DNA of 64,000 bases from NCBI RefSeq assembly GCF_000003815.2, contig NC_049984.1, positions 9,983,087 to 10,047,086 of the forward strand, in the 5' to 3' direction. This DNA comes from Branchiostoma floridae (lineage: Eukaryota; Chordata; Leptocardii; Amphioxiformes; Branchiostomatidae). Below are positions 26,757 through 39,325 of the stretch, in pieces. The notes beneath the pieces are model-generated. The model ran no database searches, was not told the origin of the DNA, and worked only from the letters and a program-made list of their open reading frames with translations. The position numbers and the translations under genes are program-made. How positions within the stretch are numbered: the stretch's first letter is position 1; every line of letters starts with the position of its first letter.

Positions 26757-28285
26757 AGACATATATAACTTTATTGCACAACAATTGTACGAGGTACAAA
26801 GTATGGCATCTACATAACTACAGTGCTATAACTTAACTTAGGGCTTATCTAACTAATACAGGAGTTGTAGTATGGGATAAGTTTCTTACAATCATTGGAG
26901 GCTTTTACAATCATTTGGGGAATTTCTAATGTCAAATCCTTCTTTGATATATTTTCCTATATCTGCCATGCAGGGATTGTCACATGTCATTATGTATCTG
27001 AATTTGCACTTCAGGTCCATTTGGATAAATCCTTGTGTACAAAATGACAGCCTTCTGTATAGAGAATTGCGTATATCGGAATATTTGGGACATACAACCA
27101 TAAAGTGATATTCGTCTTCGATTAGCTCTGGACAGAATGGACAAACCCTCTGGTCAATAGGGATTTTTTGGAATCTTCCGGTTTCTATATTTAATTTGTG
27201 ACAGCCAATTCTGAGTTGTGTGATTGCCCTACGAACGTCAAGGCTCTTTATGGTTGAAATGTAATTTTCTTGCTTGTAATGCTTGTTCAATGTAGAAAGA
27301 GATGAGAGTTTGGAATTGTTTCGAATAGAGGAATGCCAATTTTGCACGTATATATCTTGTAAACGTTGTCGTAACTGAGTGGTGATTGTGTCTATGTGGT
27401 ATGACCTCGGGTTCAGCCATATGTGTCCAAAGCCTTGGTAGTTGAGGATATTTTTTACGTGGACAATCCAATCATGTTCTCCGAATGAAACAGTATTGTA
27501 TGCCTCACGAAGAAGGGCATCTTCGGGCAGATTAACTAAACGATGCCAATATTTCACAAGTTGCATTTCTGCATCAATCCTAGCTGGGAAAGTTCCCAAT
27601 TCTCCCCTGACACCATCGTTTGAGGCTTTGGCATGAATGCCTAACAGAAATTTTTGGAAGCGCATGTCAATGATGTCAAATTCTGGAATTTGTTGATTTG
27701 AGTCTAGGTTTATAATTTGGAAACCGTTATCTCGTAAAATATGGCTATTGGCATGACGCAATAGTATTTCTTTATCTGTATTTCTTTCCAAACATACAAC
27801 ATAAGTAGTATTCAAAGCAGAAGAGGTGGTTTTTCGAATGGTAGCTGGAAAGTTATCTTGAATATTAAGTTTTTTAAGTAAAGTAGAAAAAACCTTTGAG
27901 GAAGGTTCGCAGATGTTATTGGTATGTGATACAATGATTCTTATACTTTTAGAAAAACGGTCAAAGCAAGTGATTTCTGAACAGTACATAAAGATGGGTT
28001 TTACAAATTTGTCAAATAGATTTTTTCCGAGATTGATTGAAATGTCCTTGTTAGAGAGTAAAAGAGCCTTGAGTTTGAAAAGTGCTCTCATTGCTTTGGT
28101 TTTCAAATATTTCCTGGCGGTTTTGAATTTTCCGGAGAATGTGAAAGGAATGCCGAGGTATGTATAGCTGTCATATGAAAAGGTATTGTGTTTTTTTTTA
28201 AGTACACAGCAGTTGTGTTTTGTCATTTCAAGGTGTATCGCATCTTTGTGTGGACTAAAACATGTGTATGACATTTAGTAAGTCA
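26757..28285 (-). mobile_element. 5'-truncated LINE retrotransposon
   Basis: The element runs from about 28285 (5' truncation, next to an in-frame stop) through an open polymerase fragment and a short 3' UTR to a GTGCAATAAAGTT-type 3' end near 26760. The same kind of 3' end recurs at 53281-53345 on the same strand. Exact ends and target duplications were not resolved. Confidence 0.75.
26892..28274 (-). CDS. LINE reverse transcriptase C-terminal fragment, 460 codons
   Basis: The frame is uninterrupted for 460 residues. It starts within the post-palm region: YLGIPF near residue 39 is the usual YLG motif that follows the catalytic palm, and the YxDD catalytic motif itself is missing, so this copy is 5'-truncated. 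Near the C-terminus, CPFCP followed by EDEYHF and CPKY forms the CCHC-like motif typical of LINE polymerases of the CR1/L2/Jockey/L1 range. The ATG at 28274 is just the first methionine after truncation. The intact frame suggests a fairly young insertion. Clade not assigned. Confidence 0.8.
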   Translation of the reverse strand: MSYTCFSPHKDAIHLEMTKHNCCVLKKKHNTFSYDSYTYLGIPFTFSGKFKTARKYLKTKAMRALFKLKALLLSNKDISINLGKNLFDKFVKPIFMYCSEITCFDRFSKSIRIIVSHTNNICEPSSKVFSTLLKKLNIQDNFPATIRKTTSSALNTTYVVCLERNTDKEILLRHANSHILRDNGFQIINLDSNQQIPEFDIIDMRFQKFLLGIHAKASNDGVRGELGTFPARIDAEMQLVKYWHRLVNLPEDALLREAYNTVSFGEHDWIVHVKNILNYQGFGHIWLNPRSYHIDTITTQLRQRLQDIYVQNWHSSIRNNSKLSSLSTLNKHYKQENYISTIKSLDVRRAITQLRIGCHKLNIETGRFQKIPIDQRVCPFCPELIEDEYHFMVVCPKYSDIRNSLYRRLSFCTQGFIQMDLKCKFRYIMTCDNPCMADIGKYIKEGFDIRNSPNDCKSLQ

Positions 28286-29034
28286 CACATAATTAGCGCA
28301 CACAGTCATGCATTGAAATTAAGTTCGGTGTATATCACACTCGTGCCTTCTTTCCTTTGGACTACTAAAATTTGTCTTCCTCCCCTGTTTGCATAATAGT
28401 TAGGATAAACCTAGACAGACAGGAGGCCCTGTCACAAAGGGATGTCTCTTCACATAGAATGAAACCTTAATCACACCTCGGCACCTGTTGGTGTACACTT
28501 TGTAAGGAAAGTGCTTAGTTAAGCAGAATGAGTGACTTATTTAGGTTAGGGGTGTGTGCAGATCCGTCCCACTAACTCGAGCGTAGCGCTCGTCTGGCGA
28601 ATCCAGACAGGTGAAACGTGTCGTCATGTAACATTCATCGATCATCACTATATATATATAGTTGACACATTGTCTTCCTTTGATCACGTAACGTTCACGT
28701 GATCTTCAATAGGCCTACTATGGTCTACAAGCATGTCGTGTCTATGTAGAGCCTAGTCAGTTCGTTTTTGTTTGTTTTATGTTGTTGTATGTAAATCCAT
28801 GCCTACATGTACCGATGTCATGTGCAGTTAAGAATAAAGGGGACAACTATACTTTTATCCGTCTGTTAAACCCTTCATTATCTATAGAGATCCTCCATTG
28901 CTAAAGATATAAATGGAGACAACTTTGATTGTTGTCTTTGCACCAGTTACTCTTGTCATCAATAAAACAAAAGTAGACAAGTTTGGGTTTCACTGTCTGA
29001 TCAATGTACGGTGTGACGAACGTCAAGACACCGG

Positions 29035-29260
29035 CCCAGTGTGTATGTACAGTCGGCAGGGCCGCTGGCGGAGTTAGGTGACGAGCATTGACCGTGGGTG
29101 GGACACAGACGTACACATTTACAGTTATAGGGGTCGACGTGCTGTGACACAAACGCTACGCACAGGCCCCTTGTGTATGTTTGCTCGGCTGGCGGAGTTA
29201 GGTGACGATCAGTGGGTGGAACAGAGGGGTATGGGAACAATTGTTGTAGGGGTCAATGTC
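29035..29260. repeat. Tandem duplication, 124-bp offset
   Basis: GCTGGCGGAGTTAGGTGACG occurs at 29064 and again at 29188, and GTGTATGT upstream and GTGGGTGG downstream recur at similar offset. The 197-codon open frame beginning at 29078 runs through this duplication. Confidence 0.6.
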
Positions 29261-31494
29261 CTACTGCCGCCAGCGAGCTGTGCAAACTGCCACGCCCCCA
29301 TAGACAAACTGTGTCGAGACCACCTTGACCTTAGAATACTTCTTTTCGCAACATTTTTTTTACTGCCACTTTTGAATCACATATTTTGTAACTCCGTTTC
29401 TCTTTTATTGGAACCACAAATCAAAGATGCCCAGGATATTTCATATATTATAAGGGGGTGCAAAAAATCCTTTGTAATGCAGCATCCCAAGTTGACATTG
29501 ATAAATAATGTCTCTTTTATTGTTTACCCGGGACCCCTTGTTTTGACTGCAGCCTTGCCCCACTTAGAAGTGCACGTCACGTACGCACTCCTGCCCACCT
29601 GGCGCCTGTGTGGGCCAGACAGGTGTATCCACACAACACGGATGACAGACATACGTGCTTATCCCCAGTAATATAGTCGCTCATTCTTGCCAAATAGATT
29701 TCCATCAAATCATAAACCGACATCCGGGTCTATGACAGTTGATATTTCTATTTCTATTTTACAACCTAGAAGCAGTTTATTTATATCTACAGACCTACAG
29801 GGGTGCTTATTTATACCTACAGACGTCAACAGTGTAATCACAATATATATTTCTATAGATCGCTGGTGTTGGTGGAAACAATGGTCCAGCAGCTTTTGTT
29901 TGTTTTACAAGAGCTGTGCAGTCCATTAGTGAGATTACTAGTGCCCTGTCCCTTCGACGTCAACGGATATTTGCTTCTGCCAGCCCTCAAGTACAATATA
30001 CACAGTACAAAGAGCATCCACTTACATTCAATCGTGTTGTGCGAGTATGAATAGACTTATCTTCGCGACATCTTGTTTTCTACTGGGACAACGAAGAGCC
30101 TCCGACCATGAGTGAACTTGAAAGGAAAGGTTTTGAAAAGGAGTGAAAATATTGAACACTTTTAATATTTTTATACATCTGAATTTTCTTTGCCTGTATT
30201 TAGCAACACGTACACGTAGTCGTATATAACTTTGTTTGCACCTGTAATAGTTGGCTACGTGCGTCTTTTAATCCAGACGAAAGTGCACAGTTGGGGACTA
30301 ACAGGGGCGATAAACCCAGTTACCACCGTAAGTAGTCAATTCAACACGGCTACTCAAATAACGAACTCTGAAGTTCACCCGCCAAACCTGTTTAAGTTTA
30401 ATGATTTACGTGCGGTAAACCGCTCCATTGGTCTGATTCCCCCATATCAGGTTCCCGCTCCAACAATGTGGCATTGACGACAGGACGCGCTACGCGAGAC
30501 CACCAACATTATGGTCTTTGTTTTTGGAGAAATTTGATGTGGCTCGCGGTCATTGTTGCTTTAATGTGGTTAACCTTACAAAAGAATGAGTTCGTCAAAA
30601 GGACAGCAGCGTAAGTCAGGTGTACAATACGTACAGTCTCTGACATTTTTTTACTGATCGTTAAAAAGCAATAGCATTTCTTTCATGATCGTTAGATATA
30701 CTCTATGTACAAATATGCTCGCTTTGGGCTAGCTTGTTTTCGTCAAACGGCTCTTTAAAACATCCAAGTTTAAACGTTGCTGAGAAAGTTGCAGGTAGCC
30801 GGGGTCTGCGGTCTCAGCAGCGTGATACGATCTGTGGACTAGACCCTTAGGTAAATATATGTGTCTCCTGAAGGTCAATGCCCGGTCAACGTACCGGTAC
30901 CGCCGGATAGCGTTCCACATTCGGGGGGCTGAAGAGAGGCGCGGCGTTTGTACTACTTATCGGATAACCGTTCTAGCTGTGAATCGATATTCCGTGGTAA
31001 CGTTACACATTTCTATTGTGCGGAATACATCAATCGTTGGCCTACATGTACGCACCGTAGGTCTTTATCACATATATTAGCTATAGGACTGTTGTTATAT
31101 CTACAGTAGTGTAACGTCCCGGGACACCCCCAGTAAGAGTGGAATGACTCAAAAGAACAGTCCAGTCCGGGATAGAGAACCACATGACATTGTTCAAATA
31201 TGTATAGGTGTTTGACTTCAGACGTTGACTATACAAACATCATCGTCTCTGTGTTACAAAATATGAACCTAAATATTTCGAGCACATAACACATTTCTTC
31301 TAGCATTGTAACATATACACATAAATTCATGCATGATATGATTATGAGCATTATGATGAATCAGGGATATTTAGAAGAATGATATTGATATTGCATTATA
31401 AATCTTGAATGACGTATCAGACTATTCAAACAGAACAATGCGGTCTGTGGAAAAACTTCCTAGGTCAGCGATAAGTTAACGTACTACAAGGCAG

Positions 31495-31681
31495 CCTCCT
31501 TCGCAGACTTCCGAACAGAAAAGGAGTCATTCCCAGGGCGGTGTACTCCTTCTCCGGCACAGAAAATCTTAGCCCATGCGTTTCTAAACTTTAAGCTTCT
31601 TCAAGTTAAATAATATTTATTTCAAATGACAACTGCATTTGCAAATCGAGAACCAGCGCTGCACCCCCAAACACAAACACA

Positions 31682-31778
<97 letters not shown>

Positions 31779-31827
31779 AACACGCAATAAAATCTAAAAG
31801 TAACGCTCCGGAAGTCTGCGAAGGAGG
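31495..31827. mobile_element. MITE with CCTCCTTCGCAGACTTCCG ends and a CA microsatellite
   Basis: Perfect 19-bp inverted ends at 31495-31513 and 31809-31827 bound a 333-bp element. A lone end of the same family (TGTCTGCGAAGGAGGC) is at 35027-35042, and a degenerate internal copy resembles 32215-32310. About a third of the element is a (CA)n microsatellite. Confidence 0.75.
31671..31782. repeat. (CA)n microsatellite
   Basis: About 110 bases of nearly pure CA with a few CAA interruptions. It creates artificial Cys-Val open frames on the minus strand. Confidence 0.95.
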
Positions 31828-34800
31828 TTATACAGATAGGACAAGTATCCATCACATTTTTACCACCCAGTGAGCCAGGTACTGGTAACTAGATAATAGT
31901 TGTGTAATAGATGGGTTATACTTATAGATGGCGGGTGTTGTCCTTGAGCCTTAGGCCCTATCAAAGCCATTTGCTTCCAGCGCTTCGCGTGTTCCCCGTG
32001 AAAGTGTAATTTATGGCTCACGAGGACGAAAACCAGGTCAGACAACACGTGATACAGCTTCCATTCTGCTGTCCTCCGCCGACCCCGGATAGGTCATTCA
32101 CCCCGTGTAGTGGACGTCCCTGTTTCGGGGTTTATTAGCTGTTCATCCGGGAAAGTATTCTTCCATGATGATAAAAGGGTGCACTTTTTATCAAGGGACT
32201 GGGCGCTTTAAAACTAACTGGTAGGAACTGGGCGGAAAATGCGTTTTTAACTTTTAGCTTCTTACTGTTAAAGAATATCTATTTCAAATGAAAACTACAG
32301 TTGAAAATACAAAGTATGTTTGTTAATTGTCCCATGGATCCCTTTAAAAACATTTATTTGTCCTATTACCACAGTTATCAAAGGTACTAGTAGTCATTTA
32401 ATAAAGTTGTTGAGAATGCATCTTTACAACATTACTTTCCGTCACATCTGTGACACTCGGGCTGCTATGTCTCTACAGTGGAAGGATATATTGTACCTAG
32501 CCGTTATCAGGACGGTTATCTGCTGTGTATGCGTTTTTTCGTAGGCAGTTAACAAATCAACCTGGCGTATCACTGCGCAAGCCATTCAAGTCACGGAGAT
32601 AGGGGTTACTCGCGGTCAAATCGGTAGTAACAGAATGTAGTGCAGATCCTTACCGAATTCCAGGGGCATAGTTTACTGACAGGTGAATTGTGAAGGTGGG
32701 GGCAAATCGATGTGGTCAAATTGTTTTTCTTATATGAGGACTTGAGCTCAATCTTATCGATTCTCTGCATGTGGAAGTTTTCTTTCAAACCGACAATTTT
32801 AAGTATTAATTTTTTTGACCAATATTGCATTTTGTCAATTTACATGGTATGAATAAGTATATAAAAGTTCGACTTCTTGGCTCATCAATTTTTATGTATG
32901 AAATTGACCGGTGATATACAATATCACCGTTTGGTTAATCAAATATATGGCAACAGTATCAAAGTTGCAACTGCAATCTATAAGAAATAGCATGTGGCAA
33001 GCACAGCATATGATGGATGACTACATATAGGAAATGAGGACAGAAGGTATGTGCCATACAGCGTACGAAACAAATTTCAAAATATGGACACATTCAAACA
33101 ACTCGTTATTTTTTTTTTTTTCAGAAAATTCAGTAAGGCATGTTAGAATCTATAACTTTATCATGTTGTATGTTACAGGCAATTCGTCACACAGTTAACG
33201 CGGTCATTGAACCGGCACACGTCGAAACACGGCTTTTAGCCTAAAGTTAACTCTGTACAATCAAACCTATATGCACAACCTTGGTTTGGTGACAGGCAAA
33301 TATTAGCCTAGCCTTCAAGCGCAGCATGCAACTCACCCGACAGCCGTCTTAGCCTCGACCTAAATCTGAAATGTACCATTTTAAAGGACAGACCAGAGAA
33401 CAATTGACTGTCTTTCATTGATATTTTTGTTATGTCAGGGTCACGGTATGATTACACAACTACATTTATATAACCAGCGCCATTACATAAATCATAAAAT
33501 CATAAATCAGATAAGTGGTTATGTAATGAAACGTTGATATATGTTCTCCCTTAATAACTCCATGTTAACAGACAGAGTGTGTTGGAAGGTGAAACAGATC
33601 TCATTACATACATAACAGACAAAGGTCCTGTATCATGTCAAGAGACAGGGATGTCTTCTTTCTTTAATGACAATGAATGAAATGGGGGTGCGGGTACCAG
33701 AGAGCAGTAGGGGAGAGGTGGGAATGTGAGCTGAGAGAGAAATGGAATGCATTAAGAAACCACGGCTGAAGAAGAACGTTAAACATTGACAGATCAAGCA
33801 GCGGGAAATGGTCAGGTTAACAGCTCATAGTCTCACGAAACGAGCAAGCAGAATAAATAATGTTGTTGTATAGAAATACGTGGCCGCAACAGGTGGTAAG
33901 GGCAATAGATTTCGCACAACCGGGCCCTGTCCATAAAGTTTTATTTACTACATGCATTTATGGCAGGAATGAAAGAACAAAACAGAAATATAACACCAGC
34001 TGTGCCTTACCCGTGTCTAATCCATCTCCTTGCTAAAACCAGCATAACTATGGGGTGTTAATGGCATGCTTGTGAAGTATATGTCCGGGGGGCGTACTTG
34101 AGCTTGCTCTGTGACTGTGCCTGGTAACAAGGTCGGTTAAAGACCGAAATAGCCATAGCGATGCCATGGAATGATTTATGTGTGTCTCAGATACGCCATG
34201 TATGGGCAGAAGTAAGGACGTTGACTTTGCCTCGGTATAAACAACAGTCTGTTTTGTCAAGGTCGAGGAGTGACTTTAGTCTACCAGACTCCTTGTGTAC
34301 GTAAATGGCTCATAATTGCTGGAAATACCCTGAATAGTTGGGCCTGGCTCACATCATAGTCCTACCAATTTAAAGTTGAACTTGACCTTTACATAAATGT
34401 TGGCATTCTCAATTTACAACCTTGTGGATTGAGTATCTTACATAATACGTCTATCAATCTTAACGGCTACTCCGTTCAAAATTGTCGGTTATCGGGAATA
34501 ATAATCAGGAATGAAATATAAGGCCAATACTGAGCAAGATTGAACGAGAACCCCCACATGCTTCACTTGTTTTGAAATTGATCCTTTGCATGTTTTGAAA
34601 TTGAATAGTAACCAGGCATCCAGAGTACATGTATATAAAAATACAGAAAATAAGATAAAGCGACTCGTCGAGAGTGAAGATATCACCCATACATAGCTAG
34701 TAAGCCGTTATCATGCTTCTTATTTGATTAGGTCCTGTCTGATCTTCTTCTGATGAGATCAAATGTGACGCAACCCATGGTTTTATCCATCGGCAAATTT

Positions 34801-35362
34801 CCATATATGGCAATTCAAACTTCATCCTTCCTTCATCGTGACATTGACCTGTCCTGTCCAGGGCAATAAATAGAAGTGGGAAAATCCGCTCCTGTCAATC
34901 AGTCTTCAGGGCTGTGATTGACAGAGGTTCAAGGATGTGATTGACTAGTCTCCTAGACAACCTTATCCAACTTTGAAACTAGCCAACCAGCGCCTCCCTC
35001 ATAAAATAAAATCCAGCCCTGCTCGATGTCTGCGAAGGAGGCACTGATTGACAGAAGTTCAAGGTTGTGTTGTATCTATGTTACTGTTGAAACAATTCAA
35101 AACAAGGTCCAAACTGACAGAAACATTACCACTTGGACAGCTCGATGCAGAAACATTTCTCTTGCCAGGCGACGGCCCGGCCTTGATCAGAGGACGTCCT
35201 TGTGAACTGGTCCGGGCTGACTCTCGGTTACGAGGTTAATACTTTGGTGCCACAAAGGGAACAGATATGGATGGACTAGATAGTCCGTGATAAGTTCTGC
35301 AATCCTGGCATTTTAAAGAGGTTACCATGTCTTGTGCCTACATTGCTGCGCATGTATTATCC

Positions 35363-35382
35363 TACTCTCCAAGCAGAGGTTG
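35363..35382. repeat. Solo left end of the CTCCAAGCAGAG family
   Basis: TACTCTCCAAGCAGAGGTTG matches the terminus of the element at 36961 and then diverges. No partner end was found nearby. Confidence 0.55.
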
Positions 35383-35443
35383 AGTCGCGTAGATATAGTA
35401 CTGTAGTAGTCGGAAAAATTACACCGGCGCTTCACTTAACTTA

Positions 35444-35638
35444 TGCCTAGGTCACATTTCCAAACCGGGGCCGGACCGGGCTGTTTTAGGAAATGAATTT
35501 TTTTCCCCTGAAATAAACACAGGTCATGCCCACAGAAGAAGAAGGTCATGCCCACAACTCTCCTTTTTACGTTTTGTGTATTTTGTACACTATATTTGTC
35601 GGTCCCGAAAGCTTTGGTTTGGAAATGTGACCTAAGCA
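35444..35638. mobile_element. PIF/Harbinger-like MITE with TTA target duplication
   Basis: Inverted ends of 23 bases (TGCCTAGGTCACATTTCCAA on the left; TGCTTAGGTCACATTTCCAA inverted on the right) are flanked by TTA on both sides (35441-35443, 35639-35641). A 3-bp TWA duplication is characteristic of PIF/Harbinger. 195 bp, non-coding. Confidence 0.75.
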
Positions 35639-36960
35639 TTAGCGGGCTCATCTTGGCAAGGGTTAGCCATTCAAGCGGCACGTTCCGGGAATTAGTGACG
35701 TCGCCCTCACCCTGGGGACTCACCTTGGCGAGTACAGTCGCCATAACGTACGGGAACTTCTGCACGTAAGGCGTCTAAAAATGCGTCTAAATGGAGGCGA
35801 CGCCAAGTGGTGGTATTTTAGGAGCGCCTTGGATTGAAAGATAAACACCCACAGGAAAACACCACATTCCACTGTGATGTATATACACAACTGGACATAA
35901 ATTTCCGTGGCAATACCGAAGTACTGTCACGCATAAATATAACTGAACTATCTAGTCCATACCTGTTCCCTTTGTGGTACCAAAGTATTGACTTACATGT
36001 TTATCCCGTGCTGTGGAGGCTGAGACAATACAGGTGTTGTTATGCTTCTATTTATAACCAGCTACAGTTCACATGAACCCGGCCATCCCAGCCAGTTGAA
36101 CCTATCCGTGTTCAAGTTTTGCCTAAGTGGTTGATAACCTGGGAGACATGGAAAAATTGGTAAAAGACTGTTATAATAAGTCTGTATAATCACGATAAAG
36201 AGAGAAAAAAGAAATGTTAACGTATAAGTATAAGCATGTGTCAAATACAAACATCCTACGTATGATCTACGTATGAGATCCCTGTGGATATCGTAAAATC
36301 TGTGATAATTTTTCATGGCAGTTCGAAATCCACAACTGGAGAAAATTCGGAGATTAAGGTGTTGTTGACCTGAATGTCTAACCTTCATAACAGAACCTGT
36401 GTTAAAGAATCAAGACAAGCAACAGATGCTACACACATACTTCAACCATTCACATTTCAGTAACGGGAAACAGTAACTAGCATTACGTTGAACTTCTGCA
36501 TTTCATTCCTTATGTGGATTCTACCCAGGGACAGGCATGTTTGTTAGTTTGTTTGTCCTTTTGTTCTTGTTCGTTTGTTTGTTTGTTGATCACTGTGAAA
36601 CAACAATCTGAAAAAAACACATTTAGATAAAACTTAGATATATTGCGAATCAAGATTTGGAAGGGGGAGTGGGAAGGGGACGACACAAAACTATGGTAAA
36701 GAACAAATCTTATAAATATGTTCCGTACATTCAAAGCCTGTCGTCACACAATCAGTGATTAGGGAAGTCAAGCAGCGATGCACTTGTTCATATTCGCATC
36801 ATTTGTGTCATAGCTGAGTCTAATTATCTACCAGGGAAAATGGAGTCATGAAAAATTCATTGTGTCCCCACGTGATGATCTATCCTGTTGCCAACATACC
36901 GGACAGAAGGGACATGTCATTGGGGACATTCAACAAGATGAACTACAGGAATATTATATC

Positions 36961-37117
36961 TACTCTCCAAGCAGAGGTTAGGCTCCGACTGTTTTATAAC
37001 TGTTTTTAGGCGTTTTGGGGCTTTTTGCGGGCTTTTTAGTTTGTACTGGTTTCTCGATGTCTCGCGGCCGCCTAAAGCGTATAAAACAGCCGGAGCCTAA
37101 CCTCTGCTTGGGGAGTA
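36961..37117. mobile_element. MITE with TACTCTCCAAGCAGAGGTT ends
   Basis: Inverted ends of about 38 bases (36961-36998 and 37080-37117) differ at two positions. Flanks TATTATATC and TATAATTTC agree at 7 of 9 positions, consistent with a decayed 9-bp duplication. The 80-bp centre is T- and G-rich on this strand. Confidence 0.8.
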
Positions 37118-37255
37118 TATAATTTCATCACCTAAAGCTCTTATTATGCCACACAGTTCGAGTAATGACTGAAAACAACGGCACAGGATCGGTGGATGGT
37201 CAAAGGAATGATGGTAAAAGAATGGATGAATGTGAAAGAAGGAGTGAAAGAATAG

Positions 37256-37338
37256 GTGGATGGATGGATGGATGGATGGATGGATGGATGGATGGATGGA
37301 TGGATGGATGGATGGATGGATGGATGGATGGATGGATG
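37256..37338. repeat. (GGAT)n microsatellite
   Basis: About 20 tandem GGAT units; they generate a Gly-Trp-Met-Asp repeat in a spurious plus-strand frame. Confidence 0.95.
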
Positions 37339-39240
37339 TCGATGGATATATGCTGCTATAGTATGTGCTACTATTACATGATTTCTAATAGCTCATTCCA
37401 TGAAACTTTACTCCACCCATGTACACTACTCCAATTAGCCAGGCCTGTCACGTATAGTAGTGCCTAAATGATAAACCAGGCTTTTAAAGTGCCTCTTAAC
37501 AAAACGTATTACTCAGGAGGCATGCGCCCACGGGACGCCACCGTCTCCTCCTGCTGATCAGAGTCAGAGTCAAGTACATTCTCCTCATGCACATTGGCGC
37601 TCGGCGACGTCAGTGCACCCAGGAAACATTTCACGAGCATGCTTTCATCCTTGAGTCTCTCATTGGGAACCACTCCAACTAATGTGTATGAACGTGTGCT
37701 TCACAGCTACTCCATGTTAAGAAGACTTTAGCCTGGCTGGCATCCTCACTGAGTAATGGTCGCTTTGCGTGGAAGCAATTGTTGCCTACCACGGATAAAA
37801 CGGGGTTGGGCAGAATATATTCTGATTTGTCTTCCCAACATCTGCTTGGAGGTCACGTTTCAGCATAATTCCCTTCATACAGCCAGCAGTGGAAAATTCC
37901 CACCGCAGGTGTCACTGCATCACACAACACGCTGGTTTCAATACCCATTTCCATCAACCCCTGTAGTTCGGGACAATTAAATGTGAAAATCAATCCAGAA
38001 ACACGATTAAAGCGATCGTTATCGTTTATATCTCTCGTCTGCAGACTAGACCGTCTGACGGCGGGTTTATTGCACTTGGAGATGGATGATCTTGTCACTA
38101 AGTAAACCGATTGAGCGTGAGTCATCAGGGAAAGGAGGCACCTCAGGTGATCTGAGAGAAAGGCTAAAGCCTACAGTTCAGCTCAATTTCAGAGTAGGAA
38201 GCGATCATGTTTGAGTGCCATCTCGGGGAAGGTGAAGACTTCATTCCCGTGTGCTGTACTGTAACGGGATATGAGATCCCAAAGCCCAGGGATTTTTTTC
38301 TTGTGTAGTCTGTAACGCTGCCAACATAACTGTATCACTTCTGTAAAAGGGTTAGTGTGAAGGTGGCGCAGAAGGCAACCAGTTCATCGCTCCCTGTACT
38401 GATCTCGATGTACGTCAAAGGCACGCTCAGGGCCGTTGATGAACATGGCCGTCATACCCCTACATATCGATTTCCCTTGGCAACTCATCAGGTCGTGTCT
38501 ACCATTCAAAACGTAATGGAGGTGCACTATAGGTGGATTTTTGTGTGTGCCACTAGGAGCCAGCTTTGTGTGAATCTTTTTGAAAGTGGGTGATGAGGGT
38601 AGCCAGTGAAAAAAATTGTACAAAATGCGGCCGGGTGTAAACATTTTGTGCCATCAAGTGTTTTCTCCCTAAAACATTTGCCCAAGGCCCTCTTCGTACT
38701 ACAACGGTTGATATCAATTACAGGTATTGGAATGGCGGTACTAAAATCAATGTCTGATAGAAATAATTTGTAGGCTTGTAGACGGTTGAAATTCCCCACT
38801 GTGGCCCATGCCTCCGGTATGTTGAGTAGCGTTCAAAGCCAATGTGCCGCACCGAAGCTGTGTCTGATAACCTGACGTAAGGCTGTGAACAGATGGCGGG
38901 CTTTGCGCGGTGGGAGGGGGGGGGGGCGACTTTAAATCATTGTCGCATTGTCGTTGACGTTTCCTGAATGCGCTCCAATTTTGTAACACCGCAAAAGATC
39001 AGAATACTTGATCCTAATGACCTTCTGTGGTGGTCGAACCAGATTCTTTGAGGCGACTCACCACAGACATGTAATTCTACTTTGCTGTCTGTGCAGATCA
39101 TGATTCGCTGACTACCAACAATGTCTCGTCTGGCGCTGTGAGGGGTGAAGTCATGATGCCTTCGGGGGGACAGAATAAAACGGTTCGCTTGTTCTTGTGC
39201 ATACCTGTTCAATTCGAGTCCATTTAGAATAGACTTCAAG

Positions 39241-39325
39241 TATATATGTGTGTGTGCGCGCGCGCGCGTTTTTGTGGTTTGTTTGTTTGTTTGTTGGTCG
39301 GTTGGTTGGTTGGTTGGTTTGTGTG
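39241..39325. repeat. Compound simple repeat (GT, CG, GTTT, GGTT)
   Basis: Consecutive GT, CG, GTTT and GGTT runs. The alternating purine-pyrimidine CG/GT part could adopt Z-DNA; that is inference from composition. Confidence 0.85.

Noticed and set aside
29078-29671. 197-codon plus-strand open frame with a hydrophobic stretch
   Set aside because: No recognisable domain, it runs through a local tandem duplication, and composition does not look protein-like. Not called without transcript or homology evidence.
31622-31855. Cys-Val repeat frame on the minus strand
   Set aside because: Translation of the (CA)n microsatellite.
37165-37467. 100-codon frame with Gly-Trp-Met-Asp repeats
   Set aside because: Direct translation of the (GGAT)n microsatellite.
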